From: Sphingomonas sp. 7/4-4
GTDB lineage: Bacteria > Pseudomonadota > Alphaproteobacteria > Sphingomonadales > Sphingomonadaceae
DNA length: 64,000 nucleotides
Direction: 5' to 3'
NCBI RefSeq assembly: GCF_027941955.1
Contig: NZ_CP115960.1
Coordinates: forward strand, 1,178,001 to 1,242,000
Under the pieces are notes generated by a model. That model did not search any database and was not told where the DNA came from. It saw only the letters and a list, made by a program, of their open reading frames with translations. The position numbers and the translations under genes were made by a program. This document shows positions 1 through 8,274 of the stretch, in pieces (position 1 is the first letter of the stretch; each line of letters opens with the position of its first letter).

Positions 1-525
1 GTAAGCGCTTTTCAGGTCCGGCACCGGCATGGCGGGCCGGGTCACGGCGACGCGCACCGGCTCCGTTTGCGGGGTCGCTTTCCGGGTCCGGGCGCGGGGT
101 GACTTCGCTCCGCCGGCGCGCTTCACCAGCGCCATGATGCCGGCGACGATCGCGGCGAGGATGCCACCGACCACGACGACGCCACCCAGCGCCGCGCCGC
201 TGCCCGCTTGCATGGTGCCACTCTCGGCGATGGCGAACCCGCCGACGACCAGCACTGCGATTAGCGCGGCCACGAGGCGCGGCATCGGCGAGCGGGCCGC
301 CTTCGGCTCGCCCATGCTGTCCCATGCCTTTTGCCAGCGGCGATACTGGTTCATCGTGTTCTGGGCCTTCACCGTCCACATCAGGCCGATGATTGCGCCG
401 ACCCCGACCACGATGGCGCCGGGGTGCTGGACCCACGCATAGATAGCGAAGCCGCACAGCCCCATGATCGGCGCGGATACCAACGGATGCCCGATGAAAC
501 GGACGCGGGTGGGAGGCTCCCTCAT
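1..525 (-). CDS. Conjugation-associated membrane protein, partial
   Basis: The frame opens with ATG at 525 (MREPPTRVRFIGHPLVSAPI) and runs off the left edge without a stop, giving at least 175 residues. It has hydrophobic segments at about residues 15-55 and a second pair at about 85-125, then a basic tail rich in Ala, Pro and Thr. The start overlaps the stop of the coupling ATPase by ATGA, so the two are translationally coupled. The context suggests an inner-membrane conjugation component, but I recognise no named family. Confidence 0.7.
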   Translation of the reverse strand, partial: MREPPTRVRFIGHPLVSAPIMGLCGFAIYAWVQHPGAIVVGVGAIIGLMWTVKAQNTMNQYRRWQKAWDSMGEPKAARSPMPRLVAALIAVLVVGGFAIAESGTMQAGSGAALGGVVVVGGILAAIVAGIMALVKRAGGAKSPRARTRKATPQTEPVRVAVTRPAMPVPDLKSAY

Positions 526-2083
526 TGCGCAAACTCCACATAGCGGGACGGGCCACCGGACGCGGCAAAGCGCTTGCCTGCCTGCACCCAAAGCGCGCCG
601 ACCCTGTTTCCATTGGCGGGGCCGCCGGTCTTCAGCCCGCTGGCGAAGAACCCGGCCGGTACGATGTCATCGACCGTTTCGCTGTAGCCTTGGCTGGTGC
701 CCTGGCTGCTGCCGTGGCCACGGTTGCGCGACCAGCCATCGTTGCCGCTCTCCGAGCCGTTGCGACCCCAGCTCGGGTCCATCGACCAGCCGAACCCGCC
801 GACATGGCCCATGAAATTGCTGTCACTGGCCTCGCGCGACCAGCCTGAGCCCTCATTCATCGCACTGCCGTAGCTGGTGTTGGTGCCTTCGCTCTCAGAG
901 TACGAAGCGCGTCGCTGGACCGCCTTGCCGATGGTCTGCGATGCCCAGGCGTTGGTCGTGACGCACGAATTGGCGCAGAAGATGCGCACACCCATGTTCG
1001 CAATCAGGTGATGCGCGCGGTCATGGGCATTGGGGCCGCCCAGTTTGGCATACAGACCCGGCAAGGATTGCGTCAGCGCGATCGTCGAACACAGCGACGA
1101 GCGCGACAACGCCAGAAACTCGCCATACCGGCTGGTCACGACCTCCTGAAACTCGTCGATGTAGAAGAACACCAGCCGTTCGCGCTGACTTGGATCGAGC
1201 GCATTGCGACTCAGCACTTCGGTCTGCGCCGCATCGATGAACAGCATCTGCCCGATCAGGCCATCCTCGCCGTGGGTCGCCCTGGGCATGTCGAGTACGA
1301 TGATCGCGCCGTGGAAGCACAGCGCGGGCACGATGTTGGTCTCGCCGCAAAACGCCTCGCCGAGCCAGCCGTGGTTCAGCCGGTCGAGCATAGTGAAACC
1401 TGCGACGATCGAGCCGCGTAGCTTGCCGTCCATTTGGGCATACTCGCGCCAGAATTCCATCAACCGTTCACCGGTCGCATTGTCCATGCCTTCGGCCGCC
1501 GCAGTCATCACTGCGAAGAAGAAGGACTCACGTTGCCAAGCTTCGCTTTGCATCTGCTCCAGCGAGGTCGGCGCGCTACGTGCGAAGGCCAAGATGTCAC
1601 GCAGCCGCAGCGTTCCGGTGGCGAGGTAGACCGACGGCAGCGTATTGCGCAGCACGCGCTTCAGCTCGTCGAGCCAGAAGGCTTCGCCGTCACCACCGCG
1701 CAAGGCGCTCGCGTTGCGGATGATCTCGACATAGCGCATGACCTCCTCGATCACGCTGTTGATCCCGCGCGGGCCGTAGCGCGCAAGCGCATAGGCCAGG
1801 ACATTGAATGCGCCGTTGCGTCCATTCCACCGGATGATAGAACCGCCACGGCCCGCCTTCTGCAGGATGGCGCAAACTTCATCCGCTTCTGAGGGCTTGG
1901 CGCAGGCGATGACGCCGCCAGCCCCGAGTTTGGCCAGCCCGGTAAGTGCGTTGTGGCCAGGGCCGCTGGTTTTTCCGCCGCCCGTCACGCCGGTGACAAA
2001 AAATTCTGCGTAAAATCGCGGACGGTCGCCGCGTCGCCGTTGCCGAGGTCCAGCACCGGCACATCGAGTATGTTCTGTGCCAT
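522..2083 (-). CDS. VirD4/TraG-like type IV coupling ATPase (frameshifted)
   Basis: This should be the conjugative coupling protein, an ATPase that brings the DNA-relaxase complex to a type IV secretion channel. ATG at 2083 follows a GGGAGAA ribosome site and begins MAQNILDVPVLDLGNGD. About residue 28 the frame meets a run of six T (plus positions 1998-2003); one base more restores FFVTGVTGGGKTSGPG, the Walker A loop. Further on are a Walker B-like stretch (RLVFFYIDEFQEVV) and LTQSLPGLYAKLGG. The C-terminal third has a Ser/Gly/Asn-rich insertion and ends PSRYVEFAQ. No N-terminal membrane anchor is visible, so the anchor may be the downstream membrane protein. The frame break is probably a missing base. 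Confidence 0.85.
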
Positions 2084-2095
2084 GAGAATTCTCCC

Positions 2096-2349
2096 TCAGC
2101 GTTCCATGCCTTGGTCGCGTTCGTTGCCGTGGATGTCGCGGTCGCCATGTTCGGCCTGCCGCGATGCGTTCGATGGTCCAAAGTGGCGCTGGAACCAGCC
2201 AAGCCCTTCGCCGGGGGATTTCTCCCCGGCGCGCCGATGGTGATATTCTGCGAACGCGGCGTGACGATCTTGCCGTATGTCGGCTCTTCGACCACGCGCT
2301 GTCGTATGTCGGCGACGGCGGCACCCAAGGCCCGAAACAAGCTACTCAT
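2096..2349 (-). CDS. Small conjugation-operon protein (frameshifted), about 84 aa
   Basis: ATG at 2349 overlaps the end of the zinc-ribbon gene upstream and starts MSSLFRALGAAVADIRQRVV. The frame must change at the four-G run complementary to 2224-2227. With one more G it continues EKSPGEGLGWFQRHFGPS and stops at 2096, just before the ribosome site of the coupling ATPase. The clean fit to both neighbours supports the merged reading. The tail is rich in charged residues (His, Asp, Glu, Arg). I do not recognise the family; the position suggests an accessory of the coupling protein. Confidence 0.55.
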
Positions 2350-2614
2350 CGAAGGTCGCCGCACAGGCGTTGCAAAGGTGACGGCACCGCAGGAAGTTTT
2401 GGATCCGCACAGCCGCTAGCCGCGTCAGCACATCAGCAGCCGCCGCCATATGGCCGAGCCTGCGCAGCATCTTCGCGCCGCGCGCCGCGCGCTTGAACGG
2501 CGTTTCGTCGATAAGATTGGAACGAAAATCATCACTGCCGCAGTTCGGGCACATGATGATCCGGCTGACCTCTGGCGCACTATCGCCGTGCGCATGGGCG
2601 TACCGGGCGCTCAT
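2342..2614 (-). CDS. Zinc-ribbon protein, 90 aa
   Basis: The start at 2614 (MSARYAHAHGDSAPEV) forms an ATGA overlap with the stop of the preceding gene, which I prefer over a longer in-frame start at 2638. A CPNCG pair at about residues 22-26 and a CRHLCNAC cluster near the C terminus form a plausible four-cysteine zinc site. The middle is basic and Ala/Arg/Leu-rich. It is second in the minus-strand conjugation operon. DNA or protein binding is likely, but the function is unknown. Confidence 0.7.
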   Translation of the reverse strand: MSARYAHAHGDSAPEVSRIIMCPNCGSDDFRSNLIDETPFKRAARGAKMLRRLGHMAAAADVLTRLAAVRIQNFLRCRHLCNACAATFDE

Positions 2615-2817
2615 TGGGCATACCCGCAAGCCGGGCATTTCCAGCCCCGGAAATGGTTCACCGCCTCCACACCGGCCCAGACCAGCAATGCGCTGACGGC
2701 ATGGGCTGGCCGCCCGGCCTGCTTGGCTGCCAGCGCACCGCCCGCGATCTGGTCGAACGGCACATTCTCAAATTTTTGCGACACGCAGGGCGTCCCGCAC
2801 CGCTTGCATTGGCACAT
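2611..2817 (-). CDS. Zinc-ribbon protein, 68 aa
   Basis: ATG at 2817 lies behind a GGAG ribosome site, so I chose it over a longer upstream start. The protein begins MCQCKRCGTPC and ends with GWKCPACGYAQ, two Cys-x2-Cys type knuckles flanking a hydrophobic, Ala-rich middle (GGALAAKQAGRPAHAVSALL). It is the first recognisable gene of the minus-strand operon leading to the coupling ATPase. The hydrophobic middle could be a membrane-associated helix. No family is recognised. Confidence 0.7.
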   Translation of the reverse strand: MCQCKRCGTPCVSQKFENVPFDQIAGGALAAKQAGRPAHAVSALLVWAGVEAVNHFRGWKCPACGYAQ

Positions 2818-2914
2818 GGTTGTTTCTCCGCTATCGATGGATTTGCTTCCGGCTGATCGCATCAGCCGAAGGGAACGTGACGAGGCGTTGCACCGCCCCG
2901 TCACGCCGCCACGC

Positions 2915-2974
2915 TCAGCTCCGCTTGGAGTCGAGGATGGCCCTGATGATTTCGATGATGATGTGCATCAGCAT
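2915..2974 (-). CDS. Possible 19-residue hydrophobic peptide
   Basis: ATG at 2974 sits seven bases behind a strong GGAAGGA ribosome site and encodes MLMHIIIEIIRAILDSKRS, then TGA. The Ile-rich helix with a basic end resembles small membrane-active peptides, but it may be only a leader peptide for the operon that starts about 100 bases further on. The good ribosome site is the only strong support. Confidence 0.3.
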   Translation of the reverse strand: MLMHIIIEIIRAILDSKRS

Positions 2975-3040
2975 GATCGCATTCCTTCCGAATTGCCGAC
3001 CTCACTGCGAGGCCGGTGCGGAAGAAGTGCGGGAGACGTT

Positions 3041-3082
3041 GTTTTCAGGAAAGAAAACGGCCGAAAACGGCCGAAAACGACC
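3041..3082. repeat. Three tandem 10-bp repeats with an overlapping inverted repeat
   Basis: GAAAACGGCC occurs at 3053-3062 and 3063-3072 and as GAAAACGACC at 3073-3082. GTTTTC at 3041-3046 is the inverted partner of GAAAAC at 3053-3058. The cluster lies upstream of the minus-strand conjugation operon, where an operator or iteron-like protein site would be expected. Only the repeat structure is seen; function is inferred. Confidence 0.6.
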
Positions 3083-3109
3083 TTAATCGATGGAGGTTTG
3101 GGTGGCGGC

Positions 3110-3448
3110 TCAGCGGTCTCGCACACGAGCACGCGGGGCAAGTGACAAGGCGTGGTCAACAGCTTCTTCGACCGCCATCAAATCGGGAAATTCCAAGACC
3201 CCGTCATTGCCAAATCCAAGAAGTTTCGTGACCTTCTCCACGGCCTCTTGTTCGCTCTCGTTCCGCGCACTCCCATCAACATAGGAGAGGGCATAGTGAT
3301 GATCGGTTTCGTCATCACTCCAGTATTCCGTAAGGCACACATTGGCGATGGTCGGACTTACACCACATCGTGTGGCCAACTCCGACAATTTGCTTAAAAC
3401 CCAAGTCTCACCACTGAAAAATGCTCTCGTGTTTCCCATAACAGCCAA
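3110..3448 (-). CDS. Hypothetical protein, about 112 aa
   Basis: The frame starts MAVMGNTRAFFSGETWVLSK at 3448; the ATG at 3439 is an alternative and neither has a clear ribosome site. It has an acidic centre (TEYWSDDETDHHYALS) and a predicted helical C-terminal half. The base composition is lower in GC than the surroundings. No family is recognised. It may be an accessory or regulatory gene of the element. Confidence 0.55.
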   Translation of the reverse strand: MAVMGNTRAFFSGETWVLSKLSELATRCGVSPTIANVCLTEYWSDDETDHHYALSYVDGSARNESEQEAVEKVTKLLGFGNDGVLEFPDLMAVEEAVDHALSLAPRARVRDR

Positions 3449-3583
3449 AATTGGTTCATCTATATTTCCTCATATCTCCATCGAACTGTCCAGCAGAATG
3501 AGTGGCGACAGAGCAATCTTCCCGGAACCGTCACAATTCCCTACAGGGTAAGCTGCGTCTTTGGGTGGGAGGTTTATGGAGCA

Positions 3584-5737
3584 GTGACGAAAGGTTCGAG
3601 ACCGCTCCCGTGTTCGCCGGATTATCCGATCGACGGCAATTATTCCGACCTTCTCGCATGGCATCTGTTCTATTGGGGAACTCGGCCCGATGGGAACACG
3701 ACCGTAAACGGTAAGCCATGGGATAGGAACGAATTTCGCCTGAAAGCCTTCGCCGCCAATGCGCAAGATACGGCGAGAACCAGTCTCAATCATTGGCTTG
3801 GCGCCAGAAGCGCCCCGGAAGCGACCGGAGGCAATGGTCTAGTTAAAAAGGCTCTCTTTGGAGCGAGATCGAGCATTCGACGCTTGGGCTAAAGACCTAG
3901 ATGAGGCTTGTGAACGATCGTCGAGAGGACGGAACAAGAGAACAAGGAAATTCCCGGACCCGCCACCTGTCGTATCGCCTACGGCGTCCATCCCCCGGCC
4001 CACCGCGCATTTCATGGGGCGCGATGATGAGCGCGATGCGCTCGCCCATATCCTCGCATCGGAAAGCTCATCCGCCACCTTGATCCTGGGTGGCCCCGGC
4101 ATCGGCAAGACCGAGCTGACCAAGGCCATCGCCCATCATCCCGATGTCGCCGCCCGCTTTGGTGGCCACCGCTATTTCGTCGAGCTTGAAAACGAGCACT
4201 CAGCGCGGGACATGCAGGCCGCCATCATCCGCGCGCTCGGCTGCGATCCGCAATATGGCTTTCAGGCGGCCCTTAGCACCCTGCAGGGTAAGCAATCCTT
4301 GCTGATCCTCGATAACCTCGAAACCCCATGGCTGTCGCACGACCAGCGGCACGCGACCGAGCAAGTGCTGGCCGATCTTGCTGCAATTCCCGGCGTCGCA
4401 ATTCTAGCTTCTTTCCGGGGGCGGGATGCAGTCGGAGGTCTCCGCTGGGTGGAGCATCCTTTGACAGAATTGCCGCGAACTGACGCTATCCAGCTTTTCG
4501 CCTTGATCGCCGGCCAGTGGGCGTTGGCCGATCCTGATCTCGGCAATTTTACCTATACGTTGGGCGGCATTCCGCTTGCCATCGAGTTCGTCGCGCGGCG
4601 AGCTTATGGTCGGTCCAGTTTGGCAGCGCTCTGGAAGGAGTGGGAGCGGATAGGTGTCAAGCTGGCAGAACATCCCGACTTCGACGCAGGGCGGCTGACC
4701 TCGGTGCCCCATTCAATCGAACTGTCTCTGCAATCGGAACGAATAACACCCCCGGCCTTACGCCTGTTCTACATCTTAGGAAATCTGCCCGATGGCCTTG
4801 CCCATGAAGACCGTGACGCTCTGATTGGTGAAGCCGCCTTCGATGCCGAAGAACGACTTTACCGTGCAGGCCTGGTCATCGAGCGAGCCGGGCGTATCGT
4901 TTTGCTCCCGCCTGTTCGGGATCATGCCCTGCGACGCACCCAGTCGTCCTGCGAAGACGATACGACATGGATCAAGCACTTTATTGGCTTGGTCCGACGT
5001 CTCGGAGAAACCATAGGCACGATGCGCGGTGACGGTGCGTTGCCGCGCCTCTCCTCGGAGTACGATAATATCGAGGCCGCCTTTCGAGCGGCGATTGACT
5101 ATGATCTATATGATGAAGCCATGGCCGCGTTACGAGGCTTTGCTAACTATGCTCATCTCGCAGGGGCTTCCACAACCATCTTCAGCGATTATGCGCCGCT
5201 TTGCCATGCAAGAGGCGACATACTTGGTGAAGCTCAGTGCTTAAGCGGCATGGGGGACCAGCATCTTGGCGGCTGGGACCTCAAATCCGCTCGGGAAGCC
5301 TTTGAACGCGCGCTTCCCTTTACGAAGAGGTGGGTGATATGGCCGGTGAGGCGTATTGCCGGAGAAGTCTTGGCTATACGTTCTCTGACGATCCCGCAAA
5401 GCGGGATGCTGCGTTTGAACATTCGCTTGCGCTATCTCGGCAGATCGAAGATGCGCTGGGTGAAGCTCATTGTATCCTGGAATTCGCCGTTTTCGCGACC
5501 TTCCGCTCGGACGACGATGCGGCCCAAGGCCACTTTAGCGAAGCGCTGTCCCTCTACAGGCAAGCGGACTATGCACTCGGACAAGCAAATTGTCTCGATG
5601 GCCTTGGTGAAATCGCACTTCGCCGTTCTGATCCCGAGGCGGCACGCGCGGTCTTTAAGGAAGCCCTCCGCCTTTTTGAGATCGTCGGGAACAGAGGTGT
5701 GGTGGGTTCCTACGCAGAAAGACTGTGCGAGCTCTGA
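3584..5737 (+). CDS. NB-ARC/TPR STAND ATPase (two frame breaks)
   Basis: Merged reading of about 717 codons from GTG at 3584, behind a GGAG site. Residues 1-100 form an HTH-like module (FAANAQDTARTSLNHWLG, then a KALFG motif). A frame break near 3860 leads into ERDRAFDAWAKDL and the ATPase core: Walker A LILGGPGIGKTEL, Walker B LLILDNLETPW, sensor-like VAILASFRGRD and a GLPLA-like GGIPLAIEF. The C-terminal third is tetratricopeptide-like (EAFERALP, EALSLYRQADYALGQAN). It re-enters frame by adding one C at 5316-5318 and stops at 5737; the raw frame running to 5990 is spurious. STAND ATPases of this type act as signal-sensing switches, often in regulation or phage defence. No separate effector domain is visible. 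Confidence 0.8.
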
Positions 5738-5758
5738 ACGATTTGCGACGAGCTATTT

Positions 5759-6238
5759 CTACCGAGAGTTTCGCTCAATGCTGTTGCGCGCCGCCGGCAC
5801 CCAGGGCGGCAGCACGGACCAGATGCGCCCAGCTTCCGATAGGTGGTGCCGCGTTGAGACTCGGCGGATCGTATTGTCGTCGCTGGGCAGCGTCGGGGAT
5901 AGGTTCCGCCACTGCGCATGCCACGCCTCGGCAAATGCCTCCTCGGCCGGGGCCGCGCCGGATGCCGCTAGCTCCTGTCCCCGGCGATAGACCCGCTCTT
6001 GCAGCGCTTGGGAAAGGCTCATTTCCTCTTCGAGCTTTCCCATCGTTTCCGGGGTCAGTCTGCCTGCTTCAGTTTCGCGCATGACCCATTGCATGGTTTG
6101 GCTATAAGCCCCGCTCTGGGCGATGAACTCGTCCGCCAGCGCCTTGTCGGCAAGGTCATCGCTCGCGATGATATAGTCGATCCAAGCGACACTGCGCTCT
6201 TCTTCCGACACTCGCCATCTCCTGATCGCGCGCTGCAT
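5759..6238 (-). CDS. Hypothetical helical protein beside a protease, 159 aa
   Basis: It begins MQRAIRRWRVSEEERSVAWI eleven bases after the stop of the trypsin-like protease gene, so the two are probably co-transcribed. The sequence is charged and helix-forming (Glu/Ala/Arg-rich, e.g. GKLEEEMSLSQALQERVYRR), with no signal peptide or membrane segment and a C-terminal tail rich in Arg, Ser and Pro. It could be a substrate, inhibitor or adaptor of the protease. No family is recognised. Confidence 0.65.
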   Translation of the reverse strand: MQRAIRRWRVSEEERSVAWIDYIIASDDLADKALADEFIAQSGAYSQTMQWVMRETEAGRLTPETMGKLEEEMSLSQALQERVYRRGQELAASGAAPAEEAFAEAWHAQWRNLSPTLPSDDNTIRRVSTRHHLSEAGRIWSVLPPWVPAARNSIERNSR

Positions 6239-6249
6239 GGCCGTTCCCT

Positions 6250-7325
6250 TCAGGGAGTGTTTTGGTCGGGAGCGGTTTTACGGAAGACGTAATACTCTTC
6301 GGTCAACTTCGACGCAGGCTTTCCATCCTGGAACGAAGCAAAATCGTCATGGATATAGTCTCGGCTCTCCACGAGAGTACGTGGATGGGCAACCAGTTGC
6401 CCCGTGGTTGGGTCGTTGGTGAACCCGACATGCTGCTCGCTGCCGTCCGTTTTGAGCGTGCCTTGCGCGATGAGATCCAGCATCGGTCGGATGGCGTTCA
6501 ACGCTATCGGGCCGATTTCCGCACCGAACCTGAGTGGCCGGGTCAGCATCGGATAGAGCAGCGATCCGAGACTCATGGGCGTGGCGAAGAACCCATCCGC
6601 CCCGGCGGAGTTCACCCCGCATACATTGCCCGCCCAGTTATAGATCGGCCCCCACTCATGCCGTGCCGGATCGTGACGTCGAAGGCAAAACAAGGGCCAG
6701 CGACGAAGCCCGATGAAAATTGCTTGGTGAAGACCCGCTGGACGGTGCCTTCGGTTGCGAAAAGATGATGGGCGTATGCCCCGTGCCAATCGAATGTACC
6801 GGCCTTGACCTCGGCAAGGTCGATGCCCTCTTCAGGGTAGGTAAACTCCGAATAGCCGAGGCTAAGCACCTTTTCGCCAATCGACGGGATGTCGAATGAC
6901 AAGGGCGAAATGAGTGTCTGGATCTCCCCGCCATATTGTGGGGAAGCGAACACCACATCCGTTGGAGAAGCCCCGTCGATCTTGCGCAACGGCCACAACG
7001 TCAAGTGCATCACGTCATTTTCAAGGCGGTGGTGGAGGACATAGAGAGCATGGCCGTCGCTCAGATCGTGCGCGCCCTCCGGCCTGCCGCGATTGATCTT
7101 GTGCGCAAAGCGCGGATCGCGAGCCATGATCTGCTCAATATTGTGGGTGGCAGTCACCATGAAATGGAGCTTGCCGGTCGTGAATGCCGTTCCGATGGGA
7201 AAGAGCCGCCCGTGGACGCCGATAAAGAGCGGCATCACCCCTTGCGAGATCGGATGGCCCCACGCTGGAAGTTCCCATTCCCGGTCCTCCGGCGAGTTCC
7301 GGTATTCTCTTGGATTCATGCGCAT
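6250..7325 (-). CDS. Trypsin-like serine protease (frameshifted)
   Basis: Merged reading of about 358 residues from 7325 (MRMNPREYRNSPEDREWELP; the ATG at 7319 is equally possible). The trypsin-fold signs are MVTATHN for the catalytic His, ENDVMHLTLW for the Asp region, and HGMSGG followed after the frame break by PIYNWAGNVCGVNSAG, which is the GxSGGP nucleophile motif. The break lies in the five-C run 6649-6653; one more base joins the halves perfectly. The C terminus ends in a charged extension (LTEEYYVFRKTAPDQNTP). There is no signal peptide, so a cytoplasmic protease is likely. It is convergent with the STAND ATPase, a context known for conflict systems. Confidence 0.75.
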
Positions 7326-7374
7326 GGGGATAGGAATGGTTCCTCACCATCGACTGGGGAAAGAGCAAGCCCTG

Positions 7375-7794
7375 TCACTTCGGCACCGCGGCGCCAGCAT
7401 AGGGATCGTAGTCGGCCGGACGTTGCGGGCGCGTGTTCAACCGCGACAGGTCGGCAGGGAGCGGTGGCGAAGAGGCGAGGACCGACGCGCTCCCGCCGCC
7501 CGCGAGGTCTCGCAGGCCAGCCACGATGCCCGGTGCCCCGAAGAGGACGAAACACCCAACGATGACGGTTACGGCCCGGCGGAGATCGACGCGCCCGCTG
7601 AGTGCCATGAACCCTACGCTTGCGACGGATATTACGGCAACGGTGGTTGCGACCGTTCCGAGCAGCGTTCCTTCCAGCCATTGCACGGCACGCAAGATCA
7701 CACTCGATCCGGCCGGATCGTCCAAAGAAGCCGTGTAGGCCCAGCTTGTCACCGGGAGCCGCGAAAGCGCTGCGGAGAAGGCATAGTTCAGCAC
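7375..7794 (-). CDS. TrbC/VirB2-like conjugative pilin, 139 aa
   Basis: The GTG start at 7794 gives MLNYAFSAALSRLPV and two long hydrophobic segments (LLGTVATTVAVISVASVGFM and VTVIVGCFVLFGAPGIVAGL) separated by a short polar loop, GRVDLRRA. This two-helix layout is that of VirB2/TrbC pilin subunits, which form the conjugative pilus after membrane insertion and processing. A Pro-rich tail ends DYDPYAGAAVPK. No other pilus genes flank it here, so the transfer cluster seems scattered or the rest lies to the left. Confidence 0.7.
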   Translation of the reverse strand: MLNYAFSAALSRLPVTSWAYTASLDDPAGSSVILRAVQWLEGTLLGTVATTVAVISVASVGFMALSGRVDLRRAVTVIVGCFVLFGAPGIVAGLRDLAGGGSASVLASSPPLPADLSRLNTRPQRPADYDPYAGAAVPK

Positions 7795-7992
7795 AAGACG
7801 TTCGTGCGCCGGACCTTCCGGCGGGGCAAGCGCAGTTTCAATACTAACCGTGCACGAACCGGATTTAGGCGTTGCGCCTTATGCCAAGTTACGCTCTCAT
7901 TGTAATCGAAACAAAAGCGATTCGCCCCGGGCGCAGGCGAACATTCCCATTATTGCGATTACAGGCTTTGCGGTTAATCGAAGGGGGTCGGT

Positions 7993-8220
7993 ATGCGTAT
8001 CTTGCGCCTGGGCATTGTTTTGGCGTCCTGCGGTTTCGTGACCGCACAAGCAGGCGCCTCCGAGACGATCACCTACACCTATGACGCCAAGGGCCGGCTC
8101 ATCAAGGCCGAGCGATCGGGCGCAGTGAACAACGGCGTGAAGTACGAATACACGCACGACAAGGCGAACAACCGCCGCAACCTCAAGGTCACCGGCTCGC
8201 CCAACCCACCGCCGCCCTGA
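7993..8220 (+). CDS. Small secreted YD-repeat protein, 75 aa
   Basis: A signal peptide (MRILRLGIVLASCGFVTAQA, cleavage after AGA) is followed by one YD-type repeat: ITYTYDAKGRLIKAERSG, then YEYTHDKANNRRNLKVTG. It ends in a Pro-rich tip. It precedes the large RHS gene by 54 bases in the same direction, so the two are likely one unit. A secreted single-repeat protein beside an RHS shell is unusual; it might cap or assist the shell. The role is inferred. Confidence 0.75.
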   Translation: MRILRLGIVLASCGFVTAQAGASETITYTYDAKGRLIKAERSGAVNNGVKYEYTHDKANNRRNLKVTGSPNPPPP

Positions 8221-8274
8221 TCGATTGCTCACCGCAGGCCGCGGTACCATTCGATCTATGAAGGGGATTTCGTG

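Noticed and set aside
2968..3159. 63-codon minus-strand frame over the tandem repeats
   Set aside because: Composition is driven by the 10-bp repeats and there is no ribosome site.
5738..5990. Extension of the STAND ATPase frame to 5990
   Set aside because: This frame is out of phase after 5318 and overlaps the opposite-strand helical protein; the TPR sequence continues in another frame to 5737.
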